Source: Enoplolaimus lenunculus
Lineage: Eukaryota > Nematoda > Enoplea > Enoplida > Thoracostomopsidae
Length of the DNA: 64,000 nt
Reading direction: 5' to 3'
NCBI GenBank assembly: GCA_030248215.1
Contig: JASANG010001107.1
Span: 434,001-498,000 of the forward strand
In this document: positions 12,033 through 23,565 of the stretch, in pieces
How the letters are laid out: each line of letters starts with the position of its first letter
Numbering within the stretch: position 1 is the first letter of the stretch
Program-made: the position numbers and the translations under genes
The notes under the pieces: generated by a model
What the model was told of the DNA's origin: nothing
What the model saw: the letters and a program-made list of their open reading frames with translations, nothing else
The model's database searches: none

Positions 12033-12714
12033 CTTTAAACTACAAAAAATATTTTTTCTCAACACTGCGATTGAATATTATACACCTTTATTTATCCTAA
12101 ATTACAATAATTTCACCAACGAATTTATAATAATATGCTGTGGCATAAGCGTTTATTAAAAAATCGATGTTCAGTTTTATACGGCAGTTACCCATGAAGT
12201 GATTTCTTCGGTCGCAAATTTATATGAAAATTTTGACGTGTTTAAGAAATTTTTTATTTCAGTATTTCGGTCATTTCGACATGCATAGGTAGGTAAGTAT
12301 TTGATTAAACGTACGCGTTATATATATTTTTATTTTCACGTAGATGAGTTACTATTATACGTTTCCATGTGAACATTTCAGTGTGGAAACAGAACTCCAA
12401 TTTTCCAAATACAGTTCGGTTTCTGATTCCGATTCCTATTTTTGAAACAATTGTTATATTGGAATCATAATTTTTCTCGTTTTTAAGTTTTATTACCTAT
12501 TTGCAGTTGTTTGCGAAATTTTGTCTGCCGTTCTGTTGATTTAATAGCAACTGGTGGTTAGTTTTTCAACCACCAAATAGAAGGAAAAACCCAAGCTAAC
12601 AATAATTTTACTTCAGTACACATATACTTTTGTGCGTCTTCATTAATACTTTCAACAGTGTCATCCTGGGGTGTTAACCTCGCATTGATGTTTTAAAATT
12701 TTAAGCCGTTTAGT

Positions 12715-12860
12715 AGCAACAGGCTAATTTGCATAATTGGTTAAACCTAAATTGGGAGTTTTAAGATATTTCAAGTTACCTAATATCTAGTGTTTGCATA
12801 TTAGCATAATTGCTAAGACTAAATTACGACTTTTTGCAATATTTCACTAATGGAAGTTAC
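12715..12860 (-). repeat. Solo units of the 41-kb satellite, opposite orientation
   Basis: CTTTTTGCAATATTTCACTAA is the inverse of the TTAGTGAGATATTGCAAAAA core of the array at 41240-42800. The flanking GCTAATTTGCATAATTG and TTAGCATAATTG pieces also correspond. The two loci are about 28 kb apart. Confidence 0.6.
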
Positions 12861-13112
12861 GGGGTGCTAATCTCAGCACTGAATATGCATGTATTTGACC
12901 GTTGAGCACGAATTTTTTTACCATCTGTTGTGCTTTTCACAAAAATGGTTGAAAGTTACAAATTTTTATACATACACATTTTAGCCTCGTGGAATTAACA
13001 AACGCATGTCATCAATAACTGCGAGACGATTGATGTGTTGATGAATGTTCACGAGCGCAACTAGCAAGTAAATTTCCGATATTACAGACGTCGATCGCCG
13101 ATTAATCGATAC

Positions 13113-13135
13113 AAGCCTAAGCCTAAGCCTAAGCC
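13113..13135 (-). repeat. Interstitial telomere-type tract, (CCTAAG)n
   Basis: About four uninterrupted CCTAAG hexamers, the inverse of the nematode telomere repeat TTAGGC. They lie about 630 bases before the UBALD start codon. Confidence 0.85.
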
Positions 13136-13762
13136 ATTTTTGGTAGACAGTCTCGGGATAGGGCGCTTATTTAAAGTTGAATTCATTTTCGTCATGAGTT
13201 CTTAAACGACATCAACATTACGGCGTTTGATAATCGAACTGTAGTTCGGCAGTTGGAGGGATGAATGAATAATTGCAAAAGATACATCAGACGGTTGTTT
13301 GTGTATAAATAACTTTCAGGCAGTGCTTTTTGGGTTGACAAAACATAACCTAGTGTTACTTATTATATAAGTTGTAAATAAATATAAATAAGTAGCAAAC
13401 AACGTGTACATACTTGCATACATTCATATAAATAAGACATCATATGCCAGAAAGTTCAGTTTGTGCAATCTTGCATTTGGCTGTATCGGCAGACGCTGCT
13501 AGTTTGTGTTGCGCACATTGTGGCTGAACGCTGACTAACTGTCGTAACGACCTGGTAATCGAATTTTTAATCGACCAGAAATACGTGCTACACGAGCAGC
13601 TCAGTGTGTCGCGTCATAGCAAGTATCAGCAACTTCAACGGCATTTAATAACGCATCGGTAAACTTGAACCATCGTCACAACAACGTTTTTCGACATTCG
13701 TTCTGGTTTCGATCAGTTGTAGTCATTATCCGGGTCTCGTTTTTCTCAGGGAATCGTGCGTC

Positions 13763-16700
13763 ATGATCGAAGAAGCGGAAACACTCCGGCAGCAGGTGCG
13801 TCGTTTGTATATCCCGCATAGGATCCCTTGTTCGTAGTAGAGTTGCATGGGGTTGCGGGTATTCCGAATACTTTTGCCGAAAAATTCCGGACCCTGGTCC
13901 GGGTTTTCACTTCAAGAAATACCGGGTCCTGGTGTTCATAGTAAATCATTCCTGATCCGGGTATTACAAGAATACCCGGACAAAATACCCGGAGTAAAAT
14001 TGGCTTAGTGATTTTAACAGCATCCTGCGCCTACATTCTGAACAGTAACTGTGTTTCGTACCTAAATTAAACTGGCTAAAGAATTTATCAGATATAGAAG
14101 GGAAAAGTTGCAGGTAGATATAGTTGGGTTACCATTAAACCATTTGGTTTAGGCTTAGGAAAGGCTTAGGCTTAGCTAAGACTTTTGCTCAACCTAAGCC
14201 TTAACCTGTAGAGGGAACTGTGCAAGACCCAGCTAGTTTAATGGAAACTGTCTGTGATTAACCGCTATAACGGGTGATAACATTGCTTATATTTTATTGT
14301 CTGAACCTTAGAATAAACAGCTACACTAAAGTCGTTAAACGTTATTTCTTGTACCATGACTAATATAGTTAAGAGCCGTGTTTAATGCATGTCTTAACTG
14401 TACCTCAAATAACAAATAAACTTAACATACGTATCATTAAAATATAACCACATCAGGTTTATTCGTTATAAAAAATTAACACCACGTCCAAGTTTTTTCA
14501 GGCTTCACAGTTTTTTGAGGCTGCTTCAGGCCCGTAGCCAGCTCGGATGAAGTAAAATCACCCTATTACACCCAGTAATGTTTTCCCCAAGGGTAAAAAC
14601 TCAAGTTTTAACCCTCTGCTGATTTCTAGTACTCAAAGAGTCATGCTGTGCAATGGGGCCGAGGTGAAATTTAAATTTCTTTGCAGGAAGTAAATGGGTA
14701 TGAGTATACATATTGGCACAGATCGCTATAAAAAACTCCAAAAAATAGTAAATTATCTCAATTAGAATCAAACGATATTCCCCTTTAAGGTAACAATTAA
14801 ATTTCCCCTTAGTTGAAGGATTGAAAACTTGACTTGATCCGCAGGCTTGGTATGCAAGAGAGTAGTGCTTGTAAAGCCATTTTAGAAGTGTCGCGTCGGG
14901 AGTTCTCTGGTCTGACAGGTGGGTGTTAAATTTTTCCAGAGGTGACGAATATTTTCTAGGAGATCTGAGCAAAGCCTCCCCTCTGCTGCGGGGTAATGCT
15001 AGTTAGTCAGTTTATTCAACCAACCTAATATTGGAAGTCGGTTGTAGCACGGCTTATTGTACTTCCGATATAGAAACGCGCGGCTTTTGTACACGCAATC
15101 GCCTCACTTTTACATGTTTATGTGTTTCAGGTCATGGTCAATCAGTTCACTGTTACTACGGGTTGTACAGCGCAGCAAGCTCGACAGTTGCTACACTCCA
15201 CACGCTGGGAGTTTGAGGTGAGGTAACGTACGTAACAGCTACCATACATAACATCATGAAGTGTTATAGTTAGGTGTGTATTGATAGATACTGAAAGCAT
15301 GGCCAGATGTTTACACAATGAGCTAAGGGATGACAAGGTAGCCGCAGATATGGAACATGGGCCGCCTTGGAATTTAATGAAAAACTATTTTATAGATTTC
15401 GACGCGCTGAGCTCAGCGGTTCTGTTTTGAAAGCTGCAGGTCCTCTGGTTTAAAAATGTGGCCCTAGCTGAAGATGAATCTGGTGTTTCGGTCGTGCAAA
15501 AAGCTTTATAACACGTACGCACCTATTCTTTTTTACGGTATAGTATAGGAAATAGCAAGCTTTGGTTCGACTTAACGTTTTATTTTTCAACTCATACATG
15601 TTCGTATAGCAATAAACCGGTATTTTGATGAAACAAAATACATTCTTACAGAATATTCATTGACTCTAGTAGGTAGCAGTCCCGGCCGCGTTAAAAATTC
15701 TAGTTCCGGGACAACTGTAAACCAACCGTATTAAGAGTGCCGTAAATAAACAGAGACTGTTTTCTATCGAGTGGATAATATGACTATCTGCGTTATTGTT
15801 TTCAGACGGCGCTTAGTTTATTCTTTAAAGAGGCTGCAGTTCAGAATCCGAATTTAACTCGCCAACAACAGCATAATACGGGTGCGCAGAACGCGGCGTC
15901 TGCTCACGTGAGTAACGTTGTTGTTTATGTGCACTGTCTGTATCGGGTTCTGTTTGACGTTGCTGCGGCCCGTTAGCATGATAATTATATGTTCATAGTA
16001 GCATTGAAAAACACAATGTGCATTAGCCAGAGAATCATGCATCGTCTGTGCTTTAACGCGCTAAAACAACTAGATGTTGTGTTTTGGTCGAACAATGTAA
16101 GCTGCGTATATGCATGTTATGCTTTGTGATTCAAAATCAACGAATAGAGCAGGATGATCTGTTGGAAAGTTAGCGTTTAAGACAGTTTACTGGGGCATCT
16201 GTTTCCCCTCAACTGGTGTTTGAGTGGCCGCTCAACGCTCACCTGCGCATAAGTCAGCAGGAATTCTAATCAGTATGGTACGTTTTCTTTGATACACCGG
16301 TATTCTGGAAGCTCATTATGCTAAGCAACCGGTTTTGTGCAGCTCGATTGTGTGATAGTTTCAACAACAGTTTCAGCTGTGTAAATTATAAACGGGAGCG
16401 CTAAACATGTGAATCCTAGGAAATTGCAAAAATTGCACAATTAATGAAACTACTACAGTGTGAGCATTTTCTCTAACAGTTTTGTGCACAACGACTGTAA
16501 CAAATATTTATAAATCATGTCCGTTCATAAAATATGAAAATAAAGGTTCAAAATGTGGTATATATTGTGATGCGTTTATACACTTAAACGTAAGATACTT
16601 GTTTTCTTCGGCCTTTTCCGTTATCCACGGTTATTGAATTTTTTACCGCAACACACAGGAACCGGATAGCGGATATTGTATATGTTAATTTTTTTCGCTG

Positions 16701-19427
16701 TATTTGAAGCGTGCTCAATGTTTACTTCTGTCATAAAGTTCATAACTGCTGCTGATGATCTGAAATTATTTAATGCCAAAATGCGCTTAACTATCGCTCA
16801 TTTACATAAGTTAAAAGTTATTGAAACGTATCAAAAGTCAAAATTCGGGACTTTCCCAGAATGTACTCGCAGCACGATGTTATAAACGCTCTTTTGTAAA
16901 AAGCAGTTTTATAATATTCTTCACCACAACCGTAAATATCCGGTATCCGGTAGGTTTATATCGGACACCGGAACCGGGTACGGTTATCAGACACAAAAAA
17001 ATTTTTGCCGAAAAAATAGGCAGATTACAAATACAGCGAAAAAATGAATTATTTTAACATATACAATATCCGGTTCCTGTTGCGGTAAAAATTCAATAAC
17101 CGTATCTGGTTTCGATGGAATGTATTTGTGTTTCAGACAATAGGCGCTCCTGCAAACACACCAGCAACTCCGCCAAATTTCAGCGACGCACTACTTGCGT
17201 TTCAAAAACTCGGCGCCGGCAGTGGCGGAGCGGGCAATTACAGCGGAACGGGCAGTAATAGTAGCAGCATTAACAGTACGAATAACGGTGGCGGTAATGG
17301 TGGTAATAGTAGTTGTTTATCTCCGCATCAACAACATCATTTTCATCACACGGCGAAGGTAGGTGCGATTGACACGACTAATACAGCAACTGCTGCTGCA
17401 CTTGCTACTACTACTGCTACTACAGGTAATGGTTTCTCGTTGTGGGGGGTGTCTATGGCAACCGCAGCTACAGCTTCCGCTGTTGCACCAGTATGTCCAT
17501 CAGATGGCGGTACAACTGGCTATGCCAATAACAGCTGTGCTGGTAGCGGACATCAGTGGAGTAACAACGACTACACGACTGATGTGAACGGCGCGAACGC
17601 TGGTGGCAACAACACCAATACAATTGTCGGCGATTATGGCAGCTGCGGCGGTGATAGTATTACTGCAACAACGGCGACGTTTGGATCTGTTGCGGCGGCT
17701 GTGCATTCGTCACGTCATAGTAGTAACGTATTGGCTCCGCATAAAATGGTTTCACCAACGGCAGGGTTACTGCAACAGCAACAACATCGCACGTCCGCCG
17801 AAGCTGCCAGTCATGATGATTCCTATCCAGTTGTTACTGGTTGTATCGTCGACAGTAGGGATGCTGGTTTAGGGTTTGCTGAACATAGTACGGGATACGG
17901 TAATACCGCAGCATATGCCGTCCAACAAACTATCGTTGGTCAAAATTCATATGATCTCAGTGATCGCTGCGAATCTGAGCGCCACCAGCAATTGTTGTGC
18001 CCGAATGCTGCTACTGCAGCAAGGCAGGGTGGTGGGTGTCCGCCAATGCATCATTTCTGCTATTCTGACCCGCCACCAAGTCCGAATTACGAAGCGGCGG
18101 CTGCGGCAGCAGTAGCAATTGGACCTGGTACTGTCGTAGCTGGTGGCAAAAATCGCAGCAGCAATATAGAAACGTGTGTTGTTGGCTTTTGTGCCAATGC
18201 GACTGGCATACAACGAGCTCGGCAAAACCAACGTGACGCGCTCGCAGTACCTACCTCAAATCTACATTGTTGGACTGAACAACATTCACAATCACACCAA
18301 CATGTGCAACAACCATCGGGCCAGCGATTAATGCGCGGCGATGCAGATAACATTCTTGCTGATGTTCGCAATCGGTATGTTGCATATGCAAATTTTTGTT
18401 GATGGAATCAATATTCAGACCAAATTTGATTAATTATTCAAGTCTAATTTTCCCTCTTTTATTTTTAGATACGACACAAACTGATATCATTACCATTGCC
18501 AAATGAAGTCTTTCAAATTATTATTTACAGTCGATATTCATTATTCACAGTATCGCCATAGTCACTATGTACGTATAAGATTATTTTCGGCTAAATTGTG
18601 ACTGTAAGAAAATTGTTTTGCTAAAGTTTTTTTAATTATTCATAATGGTTATATGTAATTGTAGATACTCAAATGATGAGCTGCTGGCTAATAACAGTTT
18701 TTGTGACGATGAATATATCGGCGAAGATATGAGTTGTTGCGTCACAGATAATGAAATTGACAGTAGTAGCAAAATGGACAACGTGATGGCAGATATTGCA
18801 GTGATCAGATCAGCAACCAATACAGTAGCGGCGGTAACAACAGTAACAACACCAATAATAACGATGATGGATGTTGAAGAAGAAATTTTAGGTGTCGAAA
18901 GCTGCTGTGGTAACATCAAAGAAGATACCAATAGTCCACCTAACTCAATGCCGATATCTATTGGTGTCGCCCGAACAGCGACGGCGCGATCATTTGCAGT
19001 CGTTCAGCAACAGGAGCCACCAGTGGAACAGCATTCAGCGGTAGTAACATCAACTGGTGATAAAGAAAGAATTCGAACGTGGCGTAGGTTGTGTATGAAT
19101 AACGTTTATGATAATGACGATAACGACGATTATGATGACGATAAAAGCAGTCTGCAGCACCGAAAGCTATCGGCAGTGGAAACAATGACTGTGTGTAGTG
19201 ACACGGAAGGAAGATTTGAATTCGGAAATCGAAGCAATCTGAAGCATAGCACTGAACTCACAGCAGTTGAGAGCGCAACAATGTCATCGATCGCTCGACC
19301 AACAGCTGCGACCACTGCAACCGAAGATGGTGAGCTGGATGAAAACGGAGGTCCGTCTGCGCCTAAAATGTTCGCAATGAGTCCACCGGTAGCAGGAGCA
19401 ATGTTTCCTATTGAGACACAGCCTTGA
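13763..19427 (+). CDS. UBALD: UBA-like domain protein (UBALD/FAM100 family) with very long low-complexity tail
   Basis: Five exons join in frame: 13763-13795, 15131-15217, 15806-15907, 17137-18374 and 18665-19427, giving 740 residues. Residues 1-60 carry the UBA-like domain: ETLRQQVMVNQFTVTTGCTA, then ARQLLHSTRWEFE and TALSLFFKEA. NTPATPPNFSDALLAF follows at about 81-96. Both blocks match vertebrate UBALD1/2 (MDELRHQV..., NTPATPPNFPDAL). The family is small (about 160-180 residues in vertebrates, from memory) and its function is poorly known. Here a further ~640 residues follow: Gly/Asn/Ser/Thr/Ala/His-rich, then an acidic patch (YDNDDNDDYDDD). Exon 4 may instead be read through to a stop at 18402 (495 aa), or spliced to an acceptor at 18468 that stops after five residues (491 aa). 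The start is set by homology of the first 11 residues and by a phase-0 donor. Confidence 0.93.
14146..14215. repeat. Opposed TTAGGC / CCTAAG tracts in UBALD intron 1
   Basis: GGTTTAGGCTTAGG and GGCTTAGGCTTAGC are followed by AACCTAAGCC on the same strand, so two degenerate telomere-type tracts face each other. No GGCC termini were identified around them. Confidence 0.6.
16620..17112. mobile_element. MITE in UBALD intron 3, CCGGATATCC-related, ~50-bp inverted ends
   Basis: Left ACGGTTATTGAATTTTTTAC plus CGCAACA and GGAACCGGATA is inverted on the right as ACGGTTATTGAATTTTTACC plus GCAACAGG and AACCGGATATTG. The interior contains the CAGTTTTATAATATTC / ATATCCGGTATCCGGTAGG block of family B (11651-12032). 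No target duplication was found. It ends about 25 bases before the exon 4 acceptor. Confidence 0.75.
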
Positions 19428-20450
19428 AAACACTAAGCATTGTTTGTGCTAAATAATTGCATTTTTGGTTGGCTGTAGTTACACTATGATACACATACGT
19501 ACATTATTTGCATACATAGCTGTGTTTGCTCATGATCTTTATCTACGAATAGCTGTATTTTGTTTGTTGAGTAGTTTTGGTTCATCACCTTGCAGTAGGT
19601 TTGCTGTATCAGTAAGATTTTGATGTACAATTTCGTGTATGTATGCTATACCGGTTCGATATACTGAGCTCTGGTGATCTTTAATCGATTTCACATACCT
19701 TTCGATGATGTGTGGAACATATTGGACTAACAACAAGTTCAAAGTAATTGATGTAATTTTTACTTTTCACATTTATATTATGTTTGTGTTATCACTGTTT
19801 AAGTGTGTTGAATATTGATCCTTTCGATTTTATTGTCAGTTTGTGAATTTTATCTTATTTCTTCAGGCAGGCAGTAAAACTTCTTATACAAGTGCTCTTT
19901 GCTATGTTTTCTGATATTAAGACATAGAAGCGACGCAACAATGCAGAATGATTAACTCTTCAGTCAGTGATAGAGTGTTGCATAACTGGGTAGCAATTAA
20001 GTGTTTGGTATTTCGTTTAATGGTTAATTTTATCATTTCTTTAGGTTAGTAAAATGTTTATCCCTTTATCCGCATGTAATTTGGCTATTTCGTTTCACTT
20101 TACAAAATTTGTTGTAGCCATGTGTTTCTTGGTAGACACTTTCTTAGTATGTTTTACAGTACATCTTATTAATAAACTGCTAAACAAATTTGTTCCAAGA
20201 AGGAATAAAACTTTTATATATGTTACCGTCCTGCTTATTGTTGTCAGCGTCTATGTACTTATATCTGTAGTAACTGTTGAACTGTGTTCTGTTTCGACTT
20301 TGTATTAATAACGACCATGTACTGTATTGCAACACTATTTTAATGCGCATCTATAGCATGCATATATGTTTAATATGAAAACGTCTTCAAGAGTGATTGT
20401 GGGTATAAAATTTTGTGATAGTCTTGTTTAAATAAAAATGTGCCTGTTAA
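19428..20450 (+). other. Probable UBALD 3' UTR
   Basis: T-rich sequence without exon-like structure, ending near AATAAA at 20431-20436, the best polyadenylation signal seen. An 84-codon open frame at 20054-20308 encodes a hydrophobic stretch, but it has no splice or family support and is probably chance. Confidence 0.5.
20431..20436 (+). terminator. Candidate polyadenylation signal AATAAA
   Basis: Canonical hexamer about 1 kb after the UBALD stop codon; the sequence after it is GT/T-rich. Other AATAAA copies exist upstream (near 20170), so the functional site is uncertain. Confidence 0.4.
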
Positions 20451-20514
20451 TTGCTGAGTCGCTAAGGCTTGGTCAGTAAAGTTTGCCACAATCGTAGAAC
20501 ATTCTTATTGATTG

Positions 20515-20820
20515 TAGAGAAAATTCCCGGCATCTAAAGGTTTTGTCAAAGGGTTCCGTTATAGATACTAAAAAACTATAAAATAAAATATTTTTTTTAC
20601 GTATAAATTGTATAAACTTTAACAATCGCCGAAAATAACCATCGAATACAGTTTTCTCTTCCGTGGATAACAGAAATCTAAAAAGCAGATTAAATAAATA
20701 TACCCCTATATTCAACTAGAATTAGTTTATCGATAATAAAAAAATAAAATGAATTTTTCGGTGGCATGCCATTATAACTTTTCCGTTCCGGTAAATTGTA
20801 ATTCCTATTGTATCCTGAAG
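20515..20820. repeat. Decayed family A MITE
   Basis: GGTAAATTGTAATTCCTATT then GTATCCTG corresponds to the right end of family A. The interior pieces (ATCTAAAAAGCAGATTAAAT, then AATAAAATGAATTTTTCGG) align in order with 10250-10360. The left terminus is lost or too diverged. Confidence 0.65.
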
Positions 20821-21000
20821 GTTGCTTGGTTATTGCTATTTTAGCGGTCAGAGAAACAACTGATGCATAAGATTAATATTGTAACTGAAATTCGTGGTGT
20901 AAACGGATGGTAAACAACGGAAACGGATAAGGATCAAAATATATATGGAAACGGACCGCTATTTTTTCTTTAACATTTTACAAAACCCGATAAATATTTT

Positions 21001-21138
21001 GGCCCGTATTACTTTAAGGGGCGTCCAAGCTTCTGGTGGGTCCATTAAAGAGTAGGTTTAGATTCTAGATTACAATTTTTTGCTTAGGCTTAGGAATATG
21101 CTTAATCTACTGTTACGCCCCTTAAAGTAACATTGGCC
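21001..21138. mobile_element. GGCC-ended mini-element with TTAGGC-like core
   Basis: A 138-bp element. Left end GGCCCGTATTACTTTAAGGG then GCGT; inverted right end GGCCAATGTTACTTTAAGGG then GCGT. The terminal repeat is 24 bp with 3 mismatches. The core reads GCTTAGGCTTAGGAATATGC. The outer bases (AATATTTT / AAAAATAT) are themselves inverted, so the target duplication cannot be defined. It has the same architecture as 3897-4028. Confidence 0.8.
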
Positions 21139-21360
21139 AAAAATATATTGGTTAATTAGCTAATTTTAGCCAATGTTTACAATATTTTGTTAAGTTTGGT
21201 TATACGCTAATTTTCTGCGAAATTTAAGAAATTCTTTCTTGAATATTGTGACAAAAGTAGGCCCATGTATAGATCAGGGGCTTCCACTTTTCCAGGGTGG
21301 AAAACTTACGACCAGGAGTGCATCGCAGCCACTCCTGTATGACGACTTGATTTTTCAGTG

Positions 21361-21975
21361 GTTGGTAGGAAAAATCGCGGGCATAGGTTTTGCTGTGGAA
21401 AAGTGGAAAATTAATAAGCCTGCATATTCCCTGGTTCGGTAGGGAAAATCTGTAGTGTAAATTTTGTTTGGAAAACGGGAAAAGTGGAAAATTTAAAAGC
21501 TTACATTATTCATGGATTGGTAGGGAAAATTTGAAGCATAGGTTTTGGTTGGAAAACGGGAAAGGTTGAAAATTTAAACGCTTTGATTTTCCCTTGGTTG
21601 GTAGAGAAAATCTGTAGTGTAAAAGTTTGTTTGGAAAACGGAAAAAGTGGAAATTTTAAAAGCTTACATTATTCCAGGGTTGGTAGGGAAAATTTGAAGC
21701 GTTGGTTTTGGTTGGAAAACGGGAAAAGTGGAAAATTTGAACGCCTTGATTTTCCCTTGGTTGGTAGGGAAACTCTTTAGTGTAAAAGTTTGTTTGGAAA
21801 ACGGGAAAAGGGGAAATTTTAAAAGCTTACATTATTCCTGGGTTGGTAGGGAAAATTTGAAGCATAGGTTTTGGTTGGAAAACCGGAAAAGGGGAAAATT
21901 TAAACGCCTAGATTTTCCCTTGGTTGGTAGGGAAAATCTGCAGCGTAGGTTTTGGTTGGAAAACGACAAGATTGG
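21361..21975 (+). repeat. Minisatellite array 1 of the fold-back element
   Basis: About eight units of 81-82 bp, each with TTGGTAGGGAAAAT and TTTGGAAAACGGGAAAAG. Two unit types alternate (CTGTAGTGTAAA versus TTGAAGCATAGG), so the true period is a dimer of about 163 bp. Confidence 0.9.
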
Positions 21976-22159
21976 TCAAAAGATACCACCGAGTGGCCCA
22001 GTATTATCAGAACATAAGTCTGTTAACAAAGTCGACGCTTTGAGTGACGCCTTAAGGTTGCAAAAAAGTTTTAATTTGTTTTAAAGACGTTGTTGACTAA
22101 TGGCCGGAAAGCCGAGGAAACATAAATATATCAAATTTGGTCGTCGCTGACTTCCAACC

Positions 22160-23565
22160 AGGGTAAATCTAGGCGTTTAAATTTTCCACTTTTCCCATTT
22201 TTCAACCAAAACCTATGCTTCATATTTTCCCTACCAACCTAAGTTGAATCTAGGTCCTTAAATTTTCCACTTTTCCCGTTTTCAACCAAAACCTATGCTT
22301 CAGATTTTCTTTACCAACCCAGGGTAAATCTAGGCATTGAAATTTTCCACTTTTCCCATTTTCCAACCAAAAGCTATGCTTCAGATTTTCCCTACCAACC
22401 GAAGGTAAATCTGGGCCTTTAAATTTTCCATTTTCCCCGTTTTCTAGCCAAAACCTATGCTTCCGATTTTCCCTACCAACCTAAGGTAAATCTAGGCCTT
22501 TAAATTTTCCACTTTTCCCATTTTCCAACCAAAACCTATGCTTCCGATTTTCCCTACCAACCTAAGGTAAATCTAGGCCTTTAAATTTTCCACTTTTCCC
22601 ACTTTCCAACCAAAACCTATGCTTCATATTTTTCCTACCAACCTAAGGTAAATCTAGGCCTTTAAATTTTCCACTTTTCCCGTTTTCCAACCAAAATCTA
22701 TACTTCAGATATTCCCTACCAAGCCAGGGTAAATCTAAGCATTAAAATTTTCCACTCTTCCCGTGTTCCAACCAAAACCTATGCTTCAGATATTCCCCAC
22801 CAAACCAGGGCAAACCTAGGCATTAAAATTTTCCACTCTTCCCGTTTTCCAACCAAAACCTATGCCTTACGCTTGAATTTTCCACTTTTCCCGTTTTCCA
22901 ACCGAAAGCTTTGCTTCAGGTTTTCCGTACCAACCCGGGATAAAAATCTAGGCATTGGAATTTTCCACTTTTCCCGTTTTCCAACCGAAACCTTTGCTTC
23001 AGGTTTTCCCTACCAACCCAGGATAAAAATCTAGGCATTGGAATTTTCCACTTTTCTCGTTTTCCAATCAAAACCTATGCTTCAGATTTTCCCTACCAAC
23101 CCAGCGAAAAAATCCAGGCATTAGAATTTTCCACTTTTCCCGTTTTCCAACCAAAACCTATGCTTCAGATTTTTCTTACCAACCCAGGGGGAAAATCTAG
23201 GCATTAGAATTTTCCACTTTTCCCGTTTTCCAACCAAAACCTATGCCCTACGCTTGAATTTTCCACTTTTTCCGTTTTCCAACCATCGCTTTAGACTTCT
23301 CTTACTATAACCAAGAAAATATCTAGGCATTTCAATTTTCCACTTTTCCTGTTTTCCAGCCAAAACCTATGCTTCAAATTTTCCCTAACAACCCAGGGTA
23401 AAAATCTAGGCATTAGAATTTTCCCGTTTTCCAACCAAAACCTGTGCTTCAGATTTTCCCTACCAACCCAGAATAAAAATCTAGGCATTAGAATTTTCCA
23501 CTTTTCCCGTTTTCCAACCAAAACCTATGCTTCAGACTTCCCTACCAACCCAGGGTAAAATTTAG
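22160..23565 (-). repeat. Minisatellite array 2 of the fold-back element
   Basis: About 17 units near 80 bp, each with AAATTTTCCACTTTTCCCG and AACCAAAACCTATGCTTCAG, the inverse of the array 1 units. The early part uses AAATCTAGGCCTTTAA and the later part AAATCTAGGCATTAGAA. A few units are shortened. Confidence 0.9.

Larger units (their letters stand above)
12033..13762. other. Intergenic DNA and UBALD 5' region
   Basis: No coding exon was seen. About 12715-12860 carries one or two units related to the 41-kb satellite, inverted, and 13113-13135 carries four telomere-type hexamers. The last 250 bases before the ATG at 13763 are less AT-rich and probably contain the promoter and 5' UTR. Confidence 0.45.

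Noticed and set aside
18100-18112. Tandem GCGGCGGCTGCGGC as a repeat-expansion element
   Set aside because: It encodes a short alanine run in the UBALD tail and needs no other explanation.
17363-18371. Several 68-94-codon frames on both strands in the UBALD tail exon
   Set aside because: They are shadows of the long GC-richer exon 4 in other frames; the UBALD frame is fixed by homology and splice phase.
20054-20308. 84-codon hydrophobic frame as a separate membrane-protein gene
   Set aside because: It lies within the probable UBALD 3' UTR, and T-rich sequence readily gives hydrophobic frames.
21583-22084. Open frames of 65 and 118 codons with a repeated 27-residue unit (LENGKSGNFKSLHYS and variants)
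   Set aside because: The 81-bp minisatellite unit is divisible by three, so long repetitive frames arise automatically. There is no start context, splice or family support, and other units shift frame.
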